Origin: Lysobacter dokdonensis DS-58
Lineage (GTDB): Bacteria; Pseudomonadota; Gammaproteobacteria; Xanthomonadales; Xanthomonadaceae
Reading direction: 5' to 3'
NCBI RefSeq assembly: GCF_000770795.1
Contig: NZ_JRKJ01000002.1
Span: 372,001 to 436,000 of the forward strand
DNA: 64,000 nt
A program made the translations under genes and the position numbers. Under the pieces are notes generated by a model that saw only the letters and a program-made list of their open reading frames with translations, did not search any database and was not told the DNA's origin. Within the stretch, counting starts at the first letter, position 1, and each line of letters begins with the position of its first letter. This document shows positions 17,720 through 26,832 of the stretch, piece after piece.

Positions 17720-18579
17720 GCGCGGTGCAGCGCATCCCGGATGCCGGGAACGCGCTGTGCGATCTCGCGCGCGAGGAAGCCCGTTGTGCCGACTTCGCGG
17801 CTGAGGATCTCCCCCGCGCGCCCATGCAACGCGACGCCCCATACCGACGCCTGGTCGGCCGGAACGCCTTGCGCCATCAACCCGCAGATCAATCCCGCGA
17901 GCACGTCGCCGGACCCGGAGGTGCCCAGGCCCGCGCTCCCCCGCGCATGCACCCACACCTCGCCCGACGGATTCGCGATGACGGTCCGCGCACTTTTCAG
18001 TACGACCGTCGCACCATGCTTCGTCGCGAAGTCGTAGGCGATCGCCTCCGGCTCCGCGGCGACGTCGGACGCGTCGATGCCCAGCAGCCCGGCCATCTCG
18101 CCGAAATGCGGCGTCACCACCCGCACCGCCGCGCCGGTGCGTTGCAACGCGGCTTCCAGGGCGCCCGCATCGAGCACCACCGCTTTCGCGCGGCGCAGGA
18201 TGCCGACGGCCACGCGTCGCGTCGCGGGTGTCGCGAGCATGCCGGGGCCGACAAGCACCGCCTCGGCGCGTTCGACGTCACTCGCGACATCGCGCCCCAA
18301 CGTGGTGATCTCGCCTTTGGAATCGGCGAGCACGCCGGAGACCTTCGCCTCGGGCAACGCGATGGCCACCTGCATCGCGACCGGCCTGCTCGTCGCGACC
18401 TGCAACTTGCCCGCGCCCGCGCGCAACGCCGCCGTCGCTGCAAGCACCGCCGCGCCCGGAATGCGCGTGCTGCCGCCGACAACCAGCACGCACCCGCGCT
18501 CTTCCTTGCCTTCCATCGAGTCTGGATCGGGCAGCGGCCACTTCCGCAGCAGCGCGTCCGTGACTGCTTGCGGCTTCAT
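17716..18579 (-). CDS. nnrD: ADP-dependent NAD(P)H-hydrate dehydratase
   Basis: A 287-residue ribokinase-like protein, the C-terminal YjeF-type domain without the epimerase. Conserved segments are VVGGSTRIPGAA, GPGM, VVLDAGAL, TPHFGEMAGL and the catalytic GTSGSGDVLAG. It repairs hydrated NAD(P)H using ADP. The separate epimerase (nnrE) is not in the window. The ATG overlaps the upstream phosphatase stop as ATGA. Confidence 0.88.
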   Translation of the reverse strand: MKPQAVTDALLRKWPLPDPDSMEGKEERGCVLVVGGSTRIPGAAVLAATAALRAGAGKLQVATSRPVAMQVAIALPEAKVSGVLADSKGEITTLGRDVASDVERAEAVLVGPGMLATPATRRVAVGILRRAKAVVLDAGALEAALQRTGAAVRVVTPHFGEMAGLLGIDASDVAAEPEAIAYDFATKHGATVVLKSARTVIANPSGEVWVHARGSAGLGTSGSGDVLAGLICGLMAQGVPADQASVWGVALHGRAGEILSREVGTTGFLAREIAQRVPGIRDALHRA

Positions 18580-19343
18580 TTCGGACCCACCGGCTGATCC
18601 GGTTCCGTGGTCACCGGCGCGCCGGCTTGCTGCAACGGCAGCGCAAGATTCGCCTGCACGAGATGGAAGCGTGCGTCCGGTGCGTTGCGGTCGATGGCGT
18701 ACTCGGTGATGCCGCAGTTGGGCACATCGGCCTTCGCGTCATGCGCCAGCACTTCACGCTCGTCCATGCATTCGAGCAAGTAGCGGAAACAGTTGACGAT
18801 CACCTGGTGCCCGACGATCAGCACACGATCGCCGACGTGGTCGCGCCGCAGCACTTCGAGCAGGCTGCGCAACCGCAGCACGACGTCGCACCAACTTTCG
18901 CCACCGGGCGGCCGGAAATAGAACTTGCCGACCAACTTGCGCTGCTCGGCGAGTTCGGGGAATTTCTCGATGATCCCGTGTCTGGTATAGCGGTCGAGGA
19001 TGCCGAATTCCTTTTCGCGCAGGCGTTCGTCGACCTGCACGTCGTCGGCGTCGAACGCGACGCCCTCCGCCACTGCCATGCAAGTCTGCCGCGCGCGCAC
19101 GAAGGGCGACGTCATGAAGATATTGGGCCGCTCGCTGGCGGGCTTGCCGGCGAACCATTGCGCCAGTGCCGCCGCCTGTTCCTCGCCGAGTTTGGACAAG
19201 GGCACGTCCGCATCGCGGGTGGCCAGGTCGATCAACGCCAACCCGTTGAGCTCGGCGAGATCACGGGCGACGTTGCCGGCGCTCTGACCATGCCGCACGA
19301 TCCAGAGGCGATCGGGCCAATCGGTGTGTCGCAGCTTCGGCAC
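18576..19343 (-). CDS. histidine phosphatase family protein
   Basis: A 255-residue phosphoglycerate-mutase-like phosphatase. The catalytic motif VRHGQS is near residue 16, with the second His in IVGHQVIVN near 177 and the Arg/Glu pair around SPFVRARQT and EKEFG. The substrate is unknown. The start is GTG at 19343, with GGGA 7 nt upstream. It leads the operon with nnrD and DUF72. Confidence 0.85.
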   Translation of the reverse strand: MPKLRHTDWPDRLWIVRHGQSAGNVARDLAELNGLALIDLATRDADVPLSKLGEEQAAALAQWFAGKPASERPNIFMTSPFVRARQTCMAVAEGVAFDADDVQVDERLREKEFGILDRYTRHGIIEKFPELAEQRKLVGKFYFRPPGGESWCDVVLRLRSLLEVLRRDHVGDRVLIVGHQVIVNCFRYLLECMDEREVLAHDAKADVPNCGITEYAIDRNAPDARFHLVQANLALPLQQAGAPVTTEPDQPVGPK

Positions 19344-19409
19344 GTCGGGATCCCGCAGGGCAGGAACCCGACGGTGTCATCGGCGGCGTCAAAGCACCGT
19401 GGGCACGCC

Positions 19410-20561
19410 TCAGCCGCGCGGCAGATGCATCCTGAAAGTCGTCACCCCGTCCGACGACTCACCGCGAATCTGCCCGCCATGGGCTTCGGCGATCTGGCTG
19501 ACGATGAACAACCCCAGCCCCAGGCTCACCCGCTCGGCCTCGCCATCGGCGATGCCCGCGCGGCGCAGGGGCTCGAACATCAGGTCGAACGACTCGCGCG
19601 ACACGGGTGCGCCGGCGTTGCGGACGGAGAGCTCCACGCCTTCCCCCGAATCGCGCAGCGCGACGTGGATCTGCGCGCCCCGCGTGCCGTACTTCGACGC
19701 GTTCACCACGAGGTTGGTCAGTGCTTCGCGGACGCGGGCTTCATCGAAATTGCCGCGCACCTCGCCGTCGCTTTCGAAGTCGATCCGCGCCCCGGGCAAC
19801 GTCGCCTCCAGCATCTCGATCTCCTCGCGGCAGGACTGCGCGAGATCGACGTCCTTCCGCTCGATCTCGAAACCGATGCCGATCTGCGCACGGTTGAAAA
19901 CCAGCAGCTTGTCGAGCAACTCGCCCATCCGCTGGCCGCTGCGGATCAGGCGCTGCGCGGCGGTCGCGATCGGCGCGTCGACCGCCATCTTGCCGAGCAA
20001 TTCCGATGTCATGACGATCGCGTTCAACGGACTGCGCAGGTCGTGGCCCAGCACGCCGAGGAAGATGTTGCGCCAACGCTCGACTTCATCGGCGAAATGG
20101 CCGACCGACTCGGCGATGGCTTCGTCGATGGCCTCGTTGAACCGCGTGACTTCTTCCGGAGACGCATTCGCGGCGCCCGGCGAATCCGCCCACAACCGCA
20201 ATACGGATGCACGCAGCGCGCGGTATTCCGACACCAGTTGCGAAATGCTGAACCCGCTGTGCGCACGGAACAACGCGTGCGTGCCGGCGGCCGTGCGCGG
20301 CGCGCCCTCCGCGGCGCGCGCGCGGCCTTCGGACTTCGCTAGTTGCTCTTCGCGCGATTGCGGCGTGCGCAAATCCTTCACGACGGCTTCGACGATGTCC
20401 GGCAAGTGATCGCGCAATGCCTCGTCGTCGAGCGGTTTGCCGATCTCGACCGTCTTGGCGAAGACCATGGCCGCATCGATGATCGCCTCGGAGTTCGCCT
20501 CGATGAAGTCCGCCAATCCGCTGTGCATGTGCAGTGCCTGGTCCGGAGTCGAGGGGGTCAT
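19410..20561 (-). CDS. sensor histidine kinase with RsbRD-like N-terminus
   Basis: A 383-residue soluble kinase. Residues 1-165 are helical and resemble the RsbRD N-terminal sensor domain. The HisKA H-box is GHDLRSPLN (His173), followed by HATPase_c boxes NLVVNASKYG and GLGLGLFIV-like LGLGLFIV. No transmembrane helix or receiver is seen, so it would sense an internal signal or partner. ATG 20561 has GGAGG 4 nt upstream and overlaps the LysR stop as ATGA. The cognate response regulator is not adjacent. Confidence 0.85.
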   Translation of the reverse strand: MTPSTPDQALHMHSGLADFIEANSEAIIDAAMVFAKTVEIGKPLDDEALRDHLPDIVEAVVKDLRTPQSREEQLAKSEGRARAAEGAPRTAAGTHALFRAHSGFSISQLVSEYRALRASVLRLWADSPGAANASPEEVTRFNEAIDEAIAESVGHFADEVERWRNIFLGVLGHDLRSPLNAIVMTSELLGKMAVDAPIATAAQRLIRSGQRMGELLDKLLVFNRAQIGIGFEIERKDVDLAQSCREEIEMLEATLPGARIDFESDGEVRGNFDEARVREALTNLVVNASKYGTRGAQIHVALRDSGEGVELSVRNAGAPVSRESFDLMFEPLRRAGIADGEAERVSLGLGLFIVSQIAEAHGGQIRGESSDGVTTFRMHLPRG

Positions 20562-21496
20562 CCTACCTCCGACAGCCGATCGAGGAGCCAGGCCACGCCT
20601 GCGTCGGCCAATGCGGCGCGTGGGGCGATGGCGTTGATCGGGAAACGGCCCAGCGGCAACGGGGGCTCGATCGCCACCACGCCCATCGCCCTGCCCTGCG
20701 TTTCGACGAGCCGGCGCGGCACTGCGGACACCAGGTCGCTCCCGGCCACCAACGTCAGCGCGAACAGGAAGTTCGGCACGGTCAGGGCGACGCGGCGCGC
20801 CCGGCCCTGTTCAGCGAGCAGATCGTCGACGAACCCATGCGGGTCGCCGCCTGACGAGACGACGAGGTGTTGCATCTCGCAGAACCGGTCGAGCGTCGGC
20901 GTGCGCACGAAGGGATGCCGTGCGCGCGCCGCGATGACGAAGTCCTCTTCGTACAACACCCGCGCTTCGAATCGCGCAGGCGCCTGCGCAACGGGAGCGA
21001 TGGCGATGTCGAGTGCATGCGCGTCGAGATCGGCGAACACGCCGCGCCACGCGCGCTCGGGTGCGGATTCCTTCGGCACGGGGAGCAACTGCCGGATCGT
21101 CAGGTCGATGCCGGGCGCCGTCTCGCGCAACGACGCGAGCAATGGCTGCAACAGGACGACGGACACGGCATCGGGCGCGCCGATCGCGAAGCGCCGCGTC
21201 GACGTCGCCGCATCGAACGGCGATGCCGCCGACACCACGCGACGCACGCCCGTCAGCACATCGGCGATGGGGACGGCGAGTTCGAGCGCACGCACGGTGG
21301 GCACCACGCCGCGTGGGGTCTTGAGGAACAGCGGATCGCCCAGCAAGCGGCGCAAACGCCCGAGGCCGTGACTCACCGCCGACGGCGAAACGAACAACCG
21401 CTCCGCCGCGCGCCCGACGTGCTGCGTCGACAGCACCGTTTCGAACACCACCAGCAGGTTGAGATCGACGCGCGAGAGATCGATTTGATTCAGCAC
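20558..21496 (-). CDS. LysR-family transcriptional regulator
   Basis: A 312-residue LTTR. The N-terminal winged HTH (about 8-68, DLNLLVVFETVLSTQHVGRAA's pattern) is followed by a periplasmic-binding-protein-like effector domain. It is closest in style to the NodD/PcpR group. The start is taken as GTG 21496. It is divergent from the small exported protein at 21572, which it probably controls, and is coupled to the kinase gene downstream by ATGA. Confidence 0.88.
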   Translation of the reverse strand: MLNQIDLSRVDLNLLVVFETVLSTQHVGRAAERLFVSPSAVSHGLGRLRRLLGDPLFLKTPRGVVPTVRALELAVPIADVLTGVRRVVSAASPFDAATSTRRFAIGAPDAVSVVLLQPLLASLRETAPGIDLTIRQLLPVPKESAPERAWRGVFADLDAHALDIAIAPVAQAPARFEARVLYEEDFVIAARARHPFVRTPTLDRFCEMQHLVVSSGGDPHGFVDDLLAEQGRARRVALTVPNFLFALTLVAGSDLVSAVPRRLVETQGRAMGVVAIEPPLPLGRFPINAIAPRAALADAGVAWLLDRLSEVG

Positions 21497-21571
21497 ATCG
21501 GTGAAAACGTATCACTGGCTTCAGCACGGCCATGGAGGGACCCTGCAGACCCCACCCCGCAGGACACGCGC

Positions 21572-22075
21572 ATGTCACGGCACCGCAAGACGCTGATCGC
21601 TTCCACCCTGGTCGTGGGCGCAATGGCCCTTCCCGCCATCGCGCAGGACGCGACCGCCGAACTCATCGCGCGCTCGCACGACGCCAACGCGGCGCTGATG
21701 CGCGGCAACGGCGCCCGCTGGCAGGCGTTGAGCCCGCTGAGCGAGGATTTCGTGCTGATGTCGCCGTTTGGCGGCACGCCGTCGAAAGGCACGTACACGC
21801 CGGAGCAGCTGGCCAAGATCGGCCGGTTCTTCCGCAACGGCAGCTTCGAACAGGAACTCGTGCAATCCTGGCGCACCGACGACATGGTGGTGCTCGCGTT
21901 GATCGAGCGCGCGACGGTCGAAGTCGGCGGTCTGCCCGCACAGCCGTGGGCGCTGCGCGTGACGTTGGTCTATCGCCGAGACGGCGGAACTTGGCGCCTC
22001 GCACATCGCCACGCGGACCCGCTGGCGTCGGGCATCTCGCTGGACGCCGCAGCCGCATTGGGACGCGGCGAGTGA
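21572..22075 (+). CDS. exported NTF2-like (SnoaL/DUF4440) protein
   Basis: A 167-residue protein with signal peptide ending near AIAQD, then a SnoaL/DUF4440-type cone fold (DANAALMRGNGARW through WRLAHRHADPL). Such folds bind small ligands or act as isomerases or cyclases. It is divergent from the LysR gene and therefore its likely target. ATG 21572 has AGGA 7 nt upstream. Confidence 0.72.
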   Translation: MSRHRKTLIASTLVVGAMALPAIAQDATAELIARSHDANAALMRGNGARWQALSPLSEDFVLMSPFGGTPSKGTYTPEQLAKIGRFFRNGSFEQELVQSWRTDDMVVLALIERATVEVGGLPAQPWALRVTLVYRRDGGTWRLAHRHADPLASGISLDAAAALGRGE

Positions 22076-22079
22076 AGGC

Positions 22080-22934
22080 CTAGTACGTGGTCGCGTACAA
22101 GGTCACGACGAACAACAACAGGCGATAGCCCAGGATGATCCCCATGACGGTGAAGGTCATCGCGAGCGCGCGAACGACCCGCCCGATCCCCGTCGCGCCA
22201 TAGACGACGTGCACCGCGCGGTACAGGAACAGCGCGCACGCGACCAGGTTCGCCGCCGTGAGGATCAGGTCGACGCGCGATGAGGCGAGCCCCTTTCCGC
22301 CCACCAGGACGTGGAACTCGGACACCAGCAACGCGCCGGAGAAGACGACGAGCAGGAACGCCCATGCATGCAAGGCGAACGCAACGTGCAGCAGGAATGG
22401 ACGATCCCTGCGCAGGAACAGCGCCCACGTCGCGAAGGCGAAGGCCGCGACCATCAGGATGATCAACGACTTCGCGTTCGCCTCGGCCACCGCGTTGAAG
22501 TGTGGCTCGTACGCGGCGAGCGTGAGGTGCGCCGCCGCGAGCCGCGATTGCACGAGCGGCGTGGCCCAGCCTCGCCAGTCCTGCACGGTCATGTGCGAGG
22601 CGAGCGATGCGCCGAAGATGTTGATCGTGGAGAGCGACTGCACCGCGAAGAACAGCACGTTCGCCAACAGGAATATCTGCAGCGGCCCCACGTAGGGCTT
22701 CCGCTTGCCCGTGACGTACGCGACGGTGAGCAGTCCCGGATGACGCAGCAGATCCCGTGTGGTGTTCACCACGCGCTTGTCGACGTTGGTCAGCGCCTTG
22801 GCGACGCGGGCGATGAGGCCACGCAGCGTGAGGTCGCTGGACTCCAACCGTCGCTCGCCGCAGCAGGGGCAGAATGGCGTCGTGCATGTTGCCCCGCACG
22901 TTGGGCAAGTCCACTGCGGCGCCTGATCGTTCAT
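22080..22934 (-). CDS. DUF3667 membrane protein with zinc ribbon
   Basis: A 284-residue protein. The N-terminal zinc-ribbon has Cys10, Cys13, Cys22 and Cys25, followed by the DUF3667 amphipathic region (ALTNVDKRVVNTTRDLLRHPG) and five predicted transmembrane helices. Function is unknown. The start overlaps the carbonic anhydrase stop as ATGA; third gene of an operon with the porin-like protein and carbonic anhydrase. Confidence 0.82.
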   Translation of the reverse strand: MNDQAPQWTCPTCGATCTTPFCPCCGERRLESSDLTLRGLIARVAKALTNVDKRVVNTTRDLLRHPGLLTVAYVTGKRKPYVGPLQIFLLANVLFFAVQSLSTINIFGASLASHMTVQDWRGWATPLVQSRLAAAHLTLAAYEPHFNAVAEANAKSLIILMVAAFAFATWALFLRRDRPFLLHVAFALHAWAFLLVVFSGALLVSEFHVLVGGKGLASSRVDLILTAANLVACALFLYRAVHVVYGATGIGRVVRALAMTFTVMGIILGYRLLLFVVTLYATTY

Positions 22935-23560
22935 TCCGGCGGTGATTCCAGGAACCGCACGCGGCCGCTCGACATCTCGTAGATCGCGCCCACCGCCTGG
23001 CGATCTTCCTTGCCGATGCGCGCCTGCCATTCGGGCGATTCGATGACGCGGCGGAGCGTCCAGCGCACGTTGGCCTCGACGCCGGCATGCATCACCGCCT
23101 CCGGCGCAAGCGATGGATCGATGCCCTCGAGCGCCGGCGTGATGTTCGCCAGCAACAACGCGATCCGCTGGGGTTGCGCGTGCCCGTGGAATTTCTCGGC
23201 GATCGCAGCCTCCACTGCGCCGCACCCCTCGTGTCCGAGCACGACGAGCAGCGGCGTATGCAGATGCACGCCCGCGTACTGCAGCGAGCCCGCGATGGCC
23301 GGATCGATGACGTTGCCCGCCACGCGGATGACGAACAACTCGCCGAACGAGGCATCGAAGACGAGTTCCGGCGGCACGCGACTGTCGCTGCACCCGAGGA
23401 TCGTGGCGAAGGGATGCTGGCCCTTCGCCAGGTTGGCGAGGATCTCCTTCTGCACGGTCGGGAACCGCGCCTGCCCCGCGAGGAAGCGCGCGTTACCCGC
23501 CTTCAGTCGCCGCAGCGCTTCGGCGGAGGACGGCAGCGAATCGCGGGGCACGCCACTCAT
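22931..23560 (-). CDS. beta-carbonic anhydrase
   Basis: A 209-residue enzyme interconverting CO2 and bicarbonate. Zinc ligands and the Asp-Arg dyad are visible: Cys57-x-Asp59-x-Arg61 (CSDSR), His110 and Cys113 (GHEGC). No signal peptide, so cytoplasmic. It is coupled on both sides by ATGA overlaps, with the porin-like gene before and DUF3667 after. Confidence 0.92.
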   Translation of the reverse strand: MSGVPRDSLPSSAEALRRLKAGNARFLAGQARFPTVQKEILANLAKGQHPFATILGCSDSRVPPELVFDASFGELFVIRVAGNVIDPAIAGSLQYAGVHLHTPLLVVLGHEGCGAVEAAIAEKFHGHAQPQRIALLLANITPALEGIDPSLAPEAVMHAGVEANVRWTLRRVIESPEWQARIGKEDRQAVGAIYEMSSGRVRFLESPPE

Positions 23561-24474
23561 CGAAGACCTCCGCCCCAACGGTACTGCCACGCCACGCCGA
23601 TGGCGTCGAAGTTGTTGCCCGTGCGCGCCGACACACCGCTGCTCGCCGACAGCTTGATCGAATTCAGCCGACCGACCGGAATCGCGAATGTCACGCCCAT
23701 GCGCCAATTTTGCTGCAAGTCGTTGCCCAGTCGGCCGTCGACGGTGGTACGGCCGCCGGTGAACCAGGTGGCGTCCACAGACAACCATTGGCCGGAGCGG
23801 AAGCCGTAGATCGCGTGTCCCTGCAGCGAATAGAGCGGCTGTTGCGACCGCGTGCGGCCGCCGTAGAAGTCATCGTTGTCGGTGAACAACGTGACGCCGG
23901 CCTGGCCCTCCAGCGTCCATTGGCCCAGCGCCTTCGAAATCCCGATCTCGGGCTCGATGGTCCAGCGGTTCGTGCCAATGTTCACCAAGCGCGTGTCGTC
24001 GTACTGGCCCAGCGGCGGTGAAACCTGCAGGCTCGCGCCGACGATCAGGTCCTGCTTCCATTCGCGGAATTGCGGCAACGACAACGACGGTGCGCCGAGC
24101 AGATTGATCGACACGCGGAACGCGGGCCTGCCGAATCCCGAGACATCGCGCTCGATGGGAGCGCCCTGATAAAGCGCGGAACCGTCGAGGTGCGTGTAAG
24201 GCACGATCACGTCGAACTTCCCCGAGCGCCCGCCGAAGTCCAGCACGCGCGCATACGCGACGACCAACGTCCGCGTCTCCAGGTGCGCATCGGTGACCGG
24301 GATCGCTGGATCGGTCGACAACCCCCCGCGCGTCGCGATGCCGCCCGCGATCACGAAGTTCACACCGATCGGCGCATTGGAGTAGGCGCGTGGCTCGATG
24401 TCCTGCGCGCGGGCCGTCGACGCCAGGCCGGCCAGCGCGAGCACTGCGATTGCAGGAATGCCGAACGAAGCCAC
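23557..24474 (-). CDS. outer-membrane transporter-like beta-barrel protein
   Basis: A 305-residue exported barrel of the phenol MetA/transporter family. Signal peptide to STARAQ, then the characteristic PRAYSNAPIGVNF opening and repeated amphipathic strands ending in WQYRWGGGLR. Paralogue of 769-1557. The start is GTG 24474. The operon context with a carbonic anhydrase could mean passage of an inorganic or small aromatic anion, but this is a guess. Confidence 0.78.
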   Translation of the reverse strand: MASFGIPAIAVLALAGLASTARAQDIEPRAYSNAPIGVNFVIAGGIATRGGLSTDPAIPVTDAHLETRTLVVAYARVLDFGGRSGKFDVIVPYTHLDGSALYQGAPIERDVSGFGRPAFRVSINLLGAPSLSLPQFREWKQDLIVGASLQVSPPLGQYDDTRLVNIGTNRWTIEPEIGISKALGQWTLEGQAGVTLFTDNDDFYGGRTRSQQPLYSLQGHAIYGFRSGQWLSVDATWFTGGRTTVDGRLGNDLQQNWRMGVTFAIPVGRLNSIKLSASSGVSARTGNNFDAIGVAWQYRWGGGLR

Positions 24475-24613
24475 GCGCAGTCTCGCGACACCCCGGTATC
24501 GGATTCAACGGCAACGCGCGGGAAACCGGCCGTTGCGCGCTCGCCGGCCAGCCCGCGGCCGGTCGCTGCATTTCGCGGTAGCATTTCCCCGGGGGAAATC
24601 AGGGGAGCGGGGA

Positions 24614-25690
24614 ATGTCGAGTACTGCCGTGTGCGCCGACTGCAATGCGGTCGTCGGGTTCGATGCCGCCTCGTGCGGGGATTGTGGTCGCGTATTTCCG
24701 AAGGCGCCGCCGCGGCGCAAGCCGGTCGACCAGGAGTTCTACGCCCACAACTACGCGACGATGGGGATCATCGCGATGGTGGTGATGGGCTTCACGATGG
24801 TGTTCTGGCGCGACCAGGTGACGGTGGTCGATACGAGCTTCGTGGGCATCGTGTTCGCCGGCACGTTCCTGCCGATGCTGGTCGCGCGCCTCGGGTTGAT
24901 CCACACGCCGCGTGCGGCGTGGGTCGGATTCGCGCTCACGCTGGCGGTGGTCGCCGGGTACCGCATCCACACCGTGTCGAAGGCCGTCGACGAACTGCAC
25001 GCATCGCAAGCCGCCGTCGCCGAATTCGACGATGCGCTGCGCCAGCTGCGCGAACGCCACCGCCTGTTCCTGATGCGCGACGAAACCGGTGAATCCCTCG
25101 CCGCCGGCAAACCCGCCGAAGTGCGCGCCGCGACCTCCGCCAACGACATGCACGCCCTGCTCGCCGCCGTGCTGCGCGCCAACTCCGACCGCACGATGCA
25201 ACTGCACACCGCCTGGCAGCGCGAAATGGACAAGATCAAGGAGGTCGTGCGCCCGCAGCGCATGGTCACCGCAAAGGGCTTGGGCGAGCTTCGCGCAACG
25301 CTTGACGTCTACCGCGCCGCCAACGCGAAGCTGGCCGAAGACGAACAGGCGATGCGCCTGGACCTGCTGAAGCAAGTGGACACGATCATCGGCGACCGCC
25401 CCGAACGCGACGCAGTGCTCGAACGCATCCGCAGCGACATGACGCTCCGGGGCGCGCAGATCGCCAGGATCGCGGCGCACAACGAAACCGTGGGCAACGT
25501 GGCCGAAGAGACCTTCGCGTTCATGCGCAAGCGCCTGGGGCACGTGCAGTTCGCGAACAATGCGCTGATCTTCGACGACCTGGTCCAGCTGCAGGCCTTC
25601 CGCAAGTTCGGCGATCGGTTCCAGAACCTGGAGGACGAAGAGCTGGAGATGCGGATGCAGATGGTGGCTGCGTTGGGGCGGTATCGGTGA
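24614..25690 (+). CDS. membrane protein with N-terminal zinc ribbon and coiled coil
   Basis: A 358-residue protein not assigned to a named family. Two CxxC pairs (CADC and CGDC) near residues 7-25 form a putative zinc ribbon. Two transmembrane helices follow (about 48-90, then 95-115), and the remaining 240 residues are charged and helical, consistent with a long coiled coil. The domain order suggests an inner-membrane protein with a large cytoplasmic helical arm. ATG 24614 follows GGGGAGCGGGGA. Monocistronic. Confidence 0.7.
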   Translation: MSSTAVCADCNAVVGFDAASCGDCGRVFPKAPPRRKPVDQEFYAHNYATMGIIAMVVMGFTMVFWRDQVTVVDTSFVGIVFAGTFLPMLVARLGLIHTPRAAWVGFALTLAVVAGYRIHTVSKAVDELHASQAAVAEFDDALRQLRERHRLFLMRDETGESLAAGKPAEVRAATSANDMHALLAAVLRANSDRTMQLHTAWQREMDKIKEVVRPQRMVTAKGLGELRATLDVYRAANAKLAEDEQAMRLDLLKQVDTIIGDRPERDAVLERIRSDMTLRGAQIARIAAHNETVGNVAEETFAFMRKRLGHVQFANNALIFDDLVQLQAFRKFGDRFQNLEDEELEMRMQMVAALGRYR

Positions 25691-25760
25691 GGTGCGTCTG
25701 GCCGATCGCTGACGTCGGTCGCGTTTCATGGCGCTTGTAGTCCATGTAAACGAGACGGAA

Positions 25761-26141
25761 ATGACCAGGCAAGTCGTGTTCACATCGAAAGCCGCCAAGC
25801 CACCGGCGACGTACAGCCAGGCCATCAAGGCGGCCGGCCTGGTGTTCGTTTCGGGCACCTCTCCGTCCGACCCGATCACTGGCGCGATCGTCGGCGCCAC
25901 GATCCAGGAGCAGACCCGCCAATGCCTCACCAACATCGAGGCGATCCTGCAGGAAGCAGGCAGTTCGCTGGACAAGCTTGTCAGTGTCACCGTCATCCTC
26001 GCCGAGGAAGACGACTTCGCCGGCATGAACGAAGAATGGCTGCGATGGTTTCCCACGGCACCTCCGGCACGCCAGGGCGCCAAGCTGCCCGTTCGCGTGC
26101 CGGGGCTCAAGGTCTCGATCGCGGCGATTGCCGCTGCGTAG
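25761..26141 (+). CDS. RidA family (enamine/imine deaminase) protein
   Basis: A 126-residue RidA/YjgF/UK114-like protein. Family positions are visible: PATYSQAIKAAGLVFVSG near the N-terminus, QTRQCLTNIEAIL in the middle and PPARQGAKLPVRVPG with the Arg that binds the substrate carboxylate. Archetypes hydrolyse reactive 2-aminoacrylate; this may be a subfamily member. ATG 25761 gives the usual length; an earlier ATG at 25728 would add 11 residues. Confidence 0.85.
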   Translation: MTRQVVFTSKAAKPPATYSQAIKAAGLVFVSGTSPSDPITGAIVGATIQEQTRQCLTNIEAILQEAGSSLDKLVSVTVILAEEDDFAGMNEEWLRWFPTAPPARQGAKLPVRVPGLKVSIAAIAAA

Positions 26142-26184
26142 ACAACTCGGCCGATTCGATTCGAGGCGTGGGTAGAATGCGCCC

Positions 26185-26832
26185 ATGAAGCGATTCGGCA
26201 TCTGCGCGCTGTTCTTCCTCGCGTTCGGCGTTGCGGGCTATGCGGTGTTCGCCTACGGCTTCCTGCCGTTGGGGAGTCTGGTCCACCCGGATATGAAAGT
26301 TTCCTTCGCCGCCCACAAGGTCGGCATCTACGCGCACATCTTCGCTTCGGTGGTTGCGATCACCCTTGGCCCGTTCCAGTTCATTGCCGGCCTGCGGCAG
26401 CGATTCGTACGGGTGCACCGTTGGATGGGGCGCGCCTATTTGGGCATCGGGGTTTTGGTCGGCGGTTGCGCCGGGCTCTACATGGCCACCTTCGCGTTCG
26501 GCGGCCTCGTGTCGAAGCTCGGATTTTCGCTGTTGGCCGTGCTTTGGCTGTACACCGGCCTGCGTGCATTCCTGGCCATTCGGCGCAGGGATCTCATCGC
26601 GCATCGCAGGTGGATGGTCCGCAACTTCTCGCTGACCCTGGCGGCGGTCACGCTTCGCATCCTGCTCCCGATCTCGGGGATCGCCGGCATTCCCTTCGAG
26701 CTTGCGTATCCCGCGATCGCATGGCTTTGCTGGGTGCCCAATCTGTTGGTGGCGGAGTTGTTCTTCAACCGGGCGCTGCCATTCCTGACAGGGCGGCCCT
26801 CTGCAGCTGCAGCGACGCGAACCGGAAGGTGA
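26185..26832 (+). CDS. DUF2306 membrane protein
   Basis: A 215-residue polytopic protein with about six transmembrane helices. The His-rich segments expected of DUF2306 are present: AHKVGIYAHIFAS, RVHRWMGRAYL and DLIAHRRWMVRN. These histidines suggest heme or metal contact, but function is unproven. Its TGA overlaps a GTG of the next gene (GTGA at 26829). Confidence 0.82.
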   Translation: MKRFGICALFFLAFGVAGYAVFAYGFLPLGSLVHPDMKVSFAAHKVGIYAHIFASVVAITLGPFQFIAGLRQRFVRVHRWMGRAYLGIGVLVGGCAGLYMATFAFGGLVSKLGFSLLAVLWLYTGLRAFLAIRRRDLIAHRRWMVRNFSLTLAAVTLRILLPISGIAGIPFELAYPAIAWLCWVPNLLVAELFFNRALPFLTGRPSAAAATRTGR

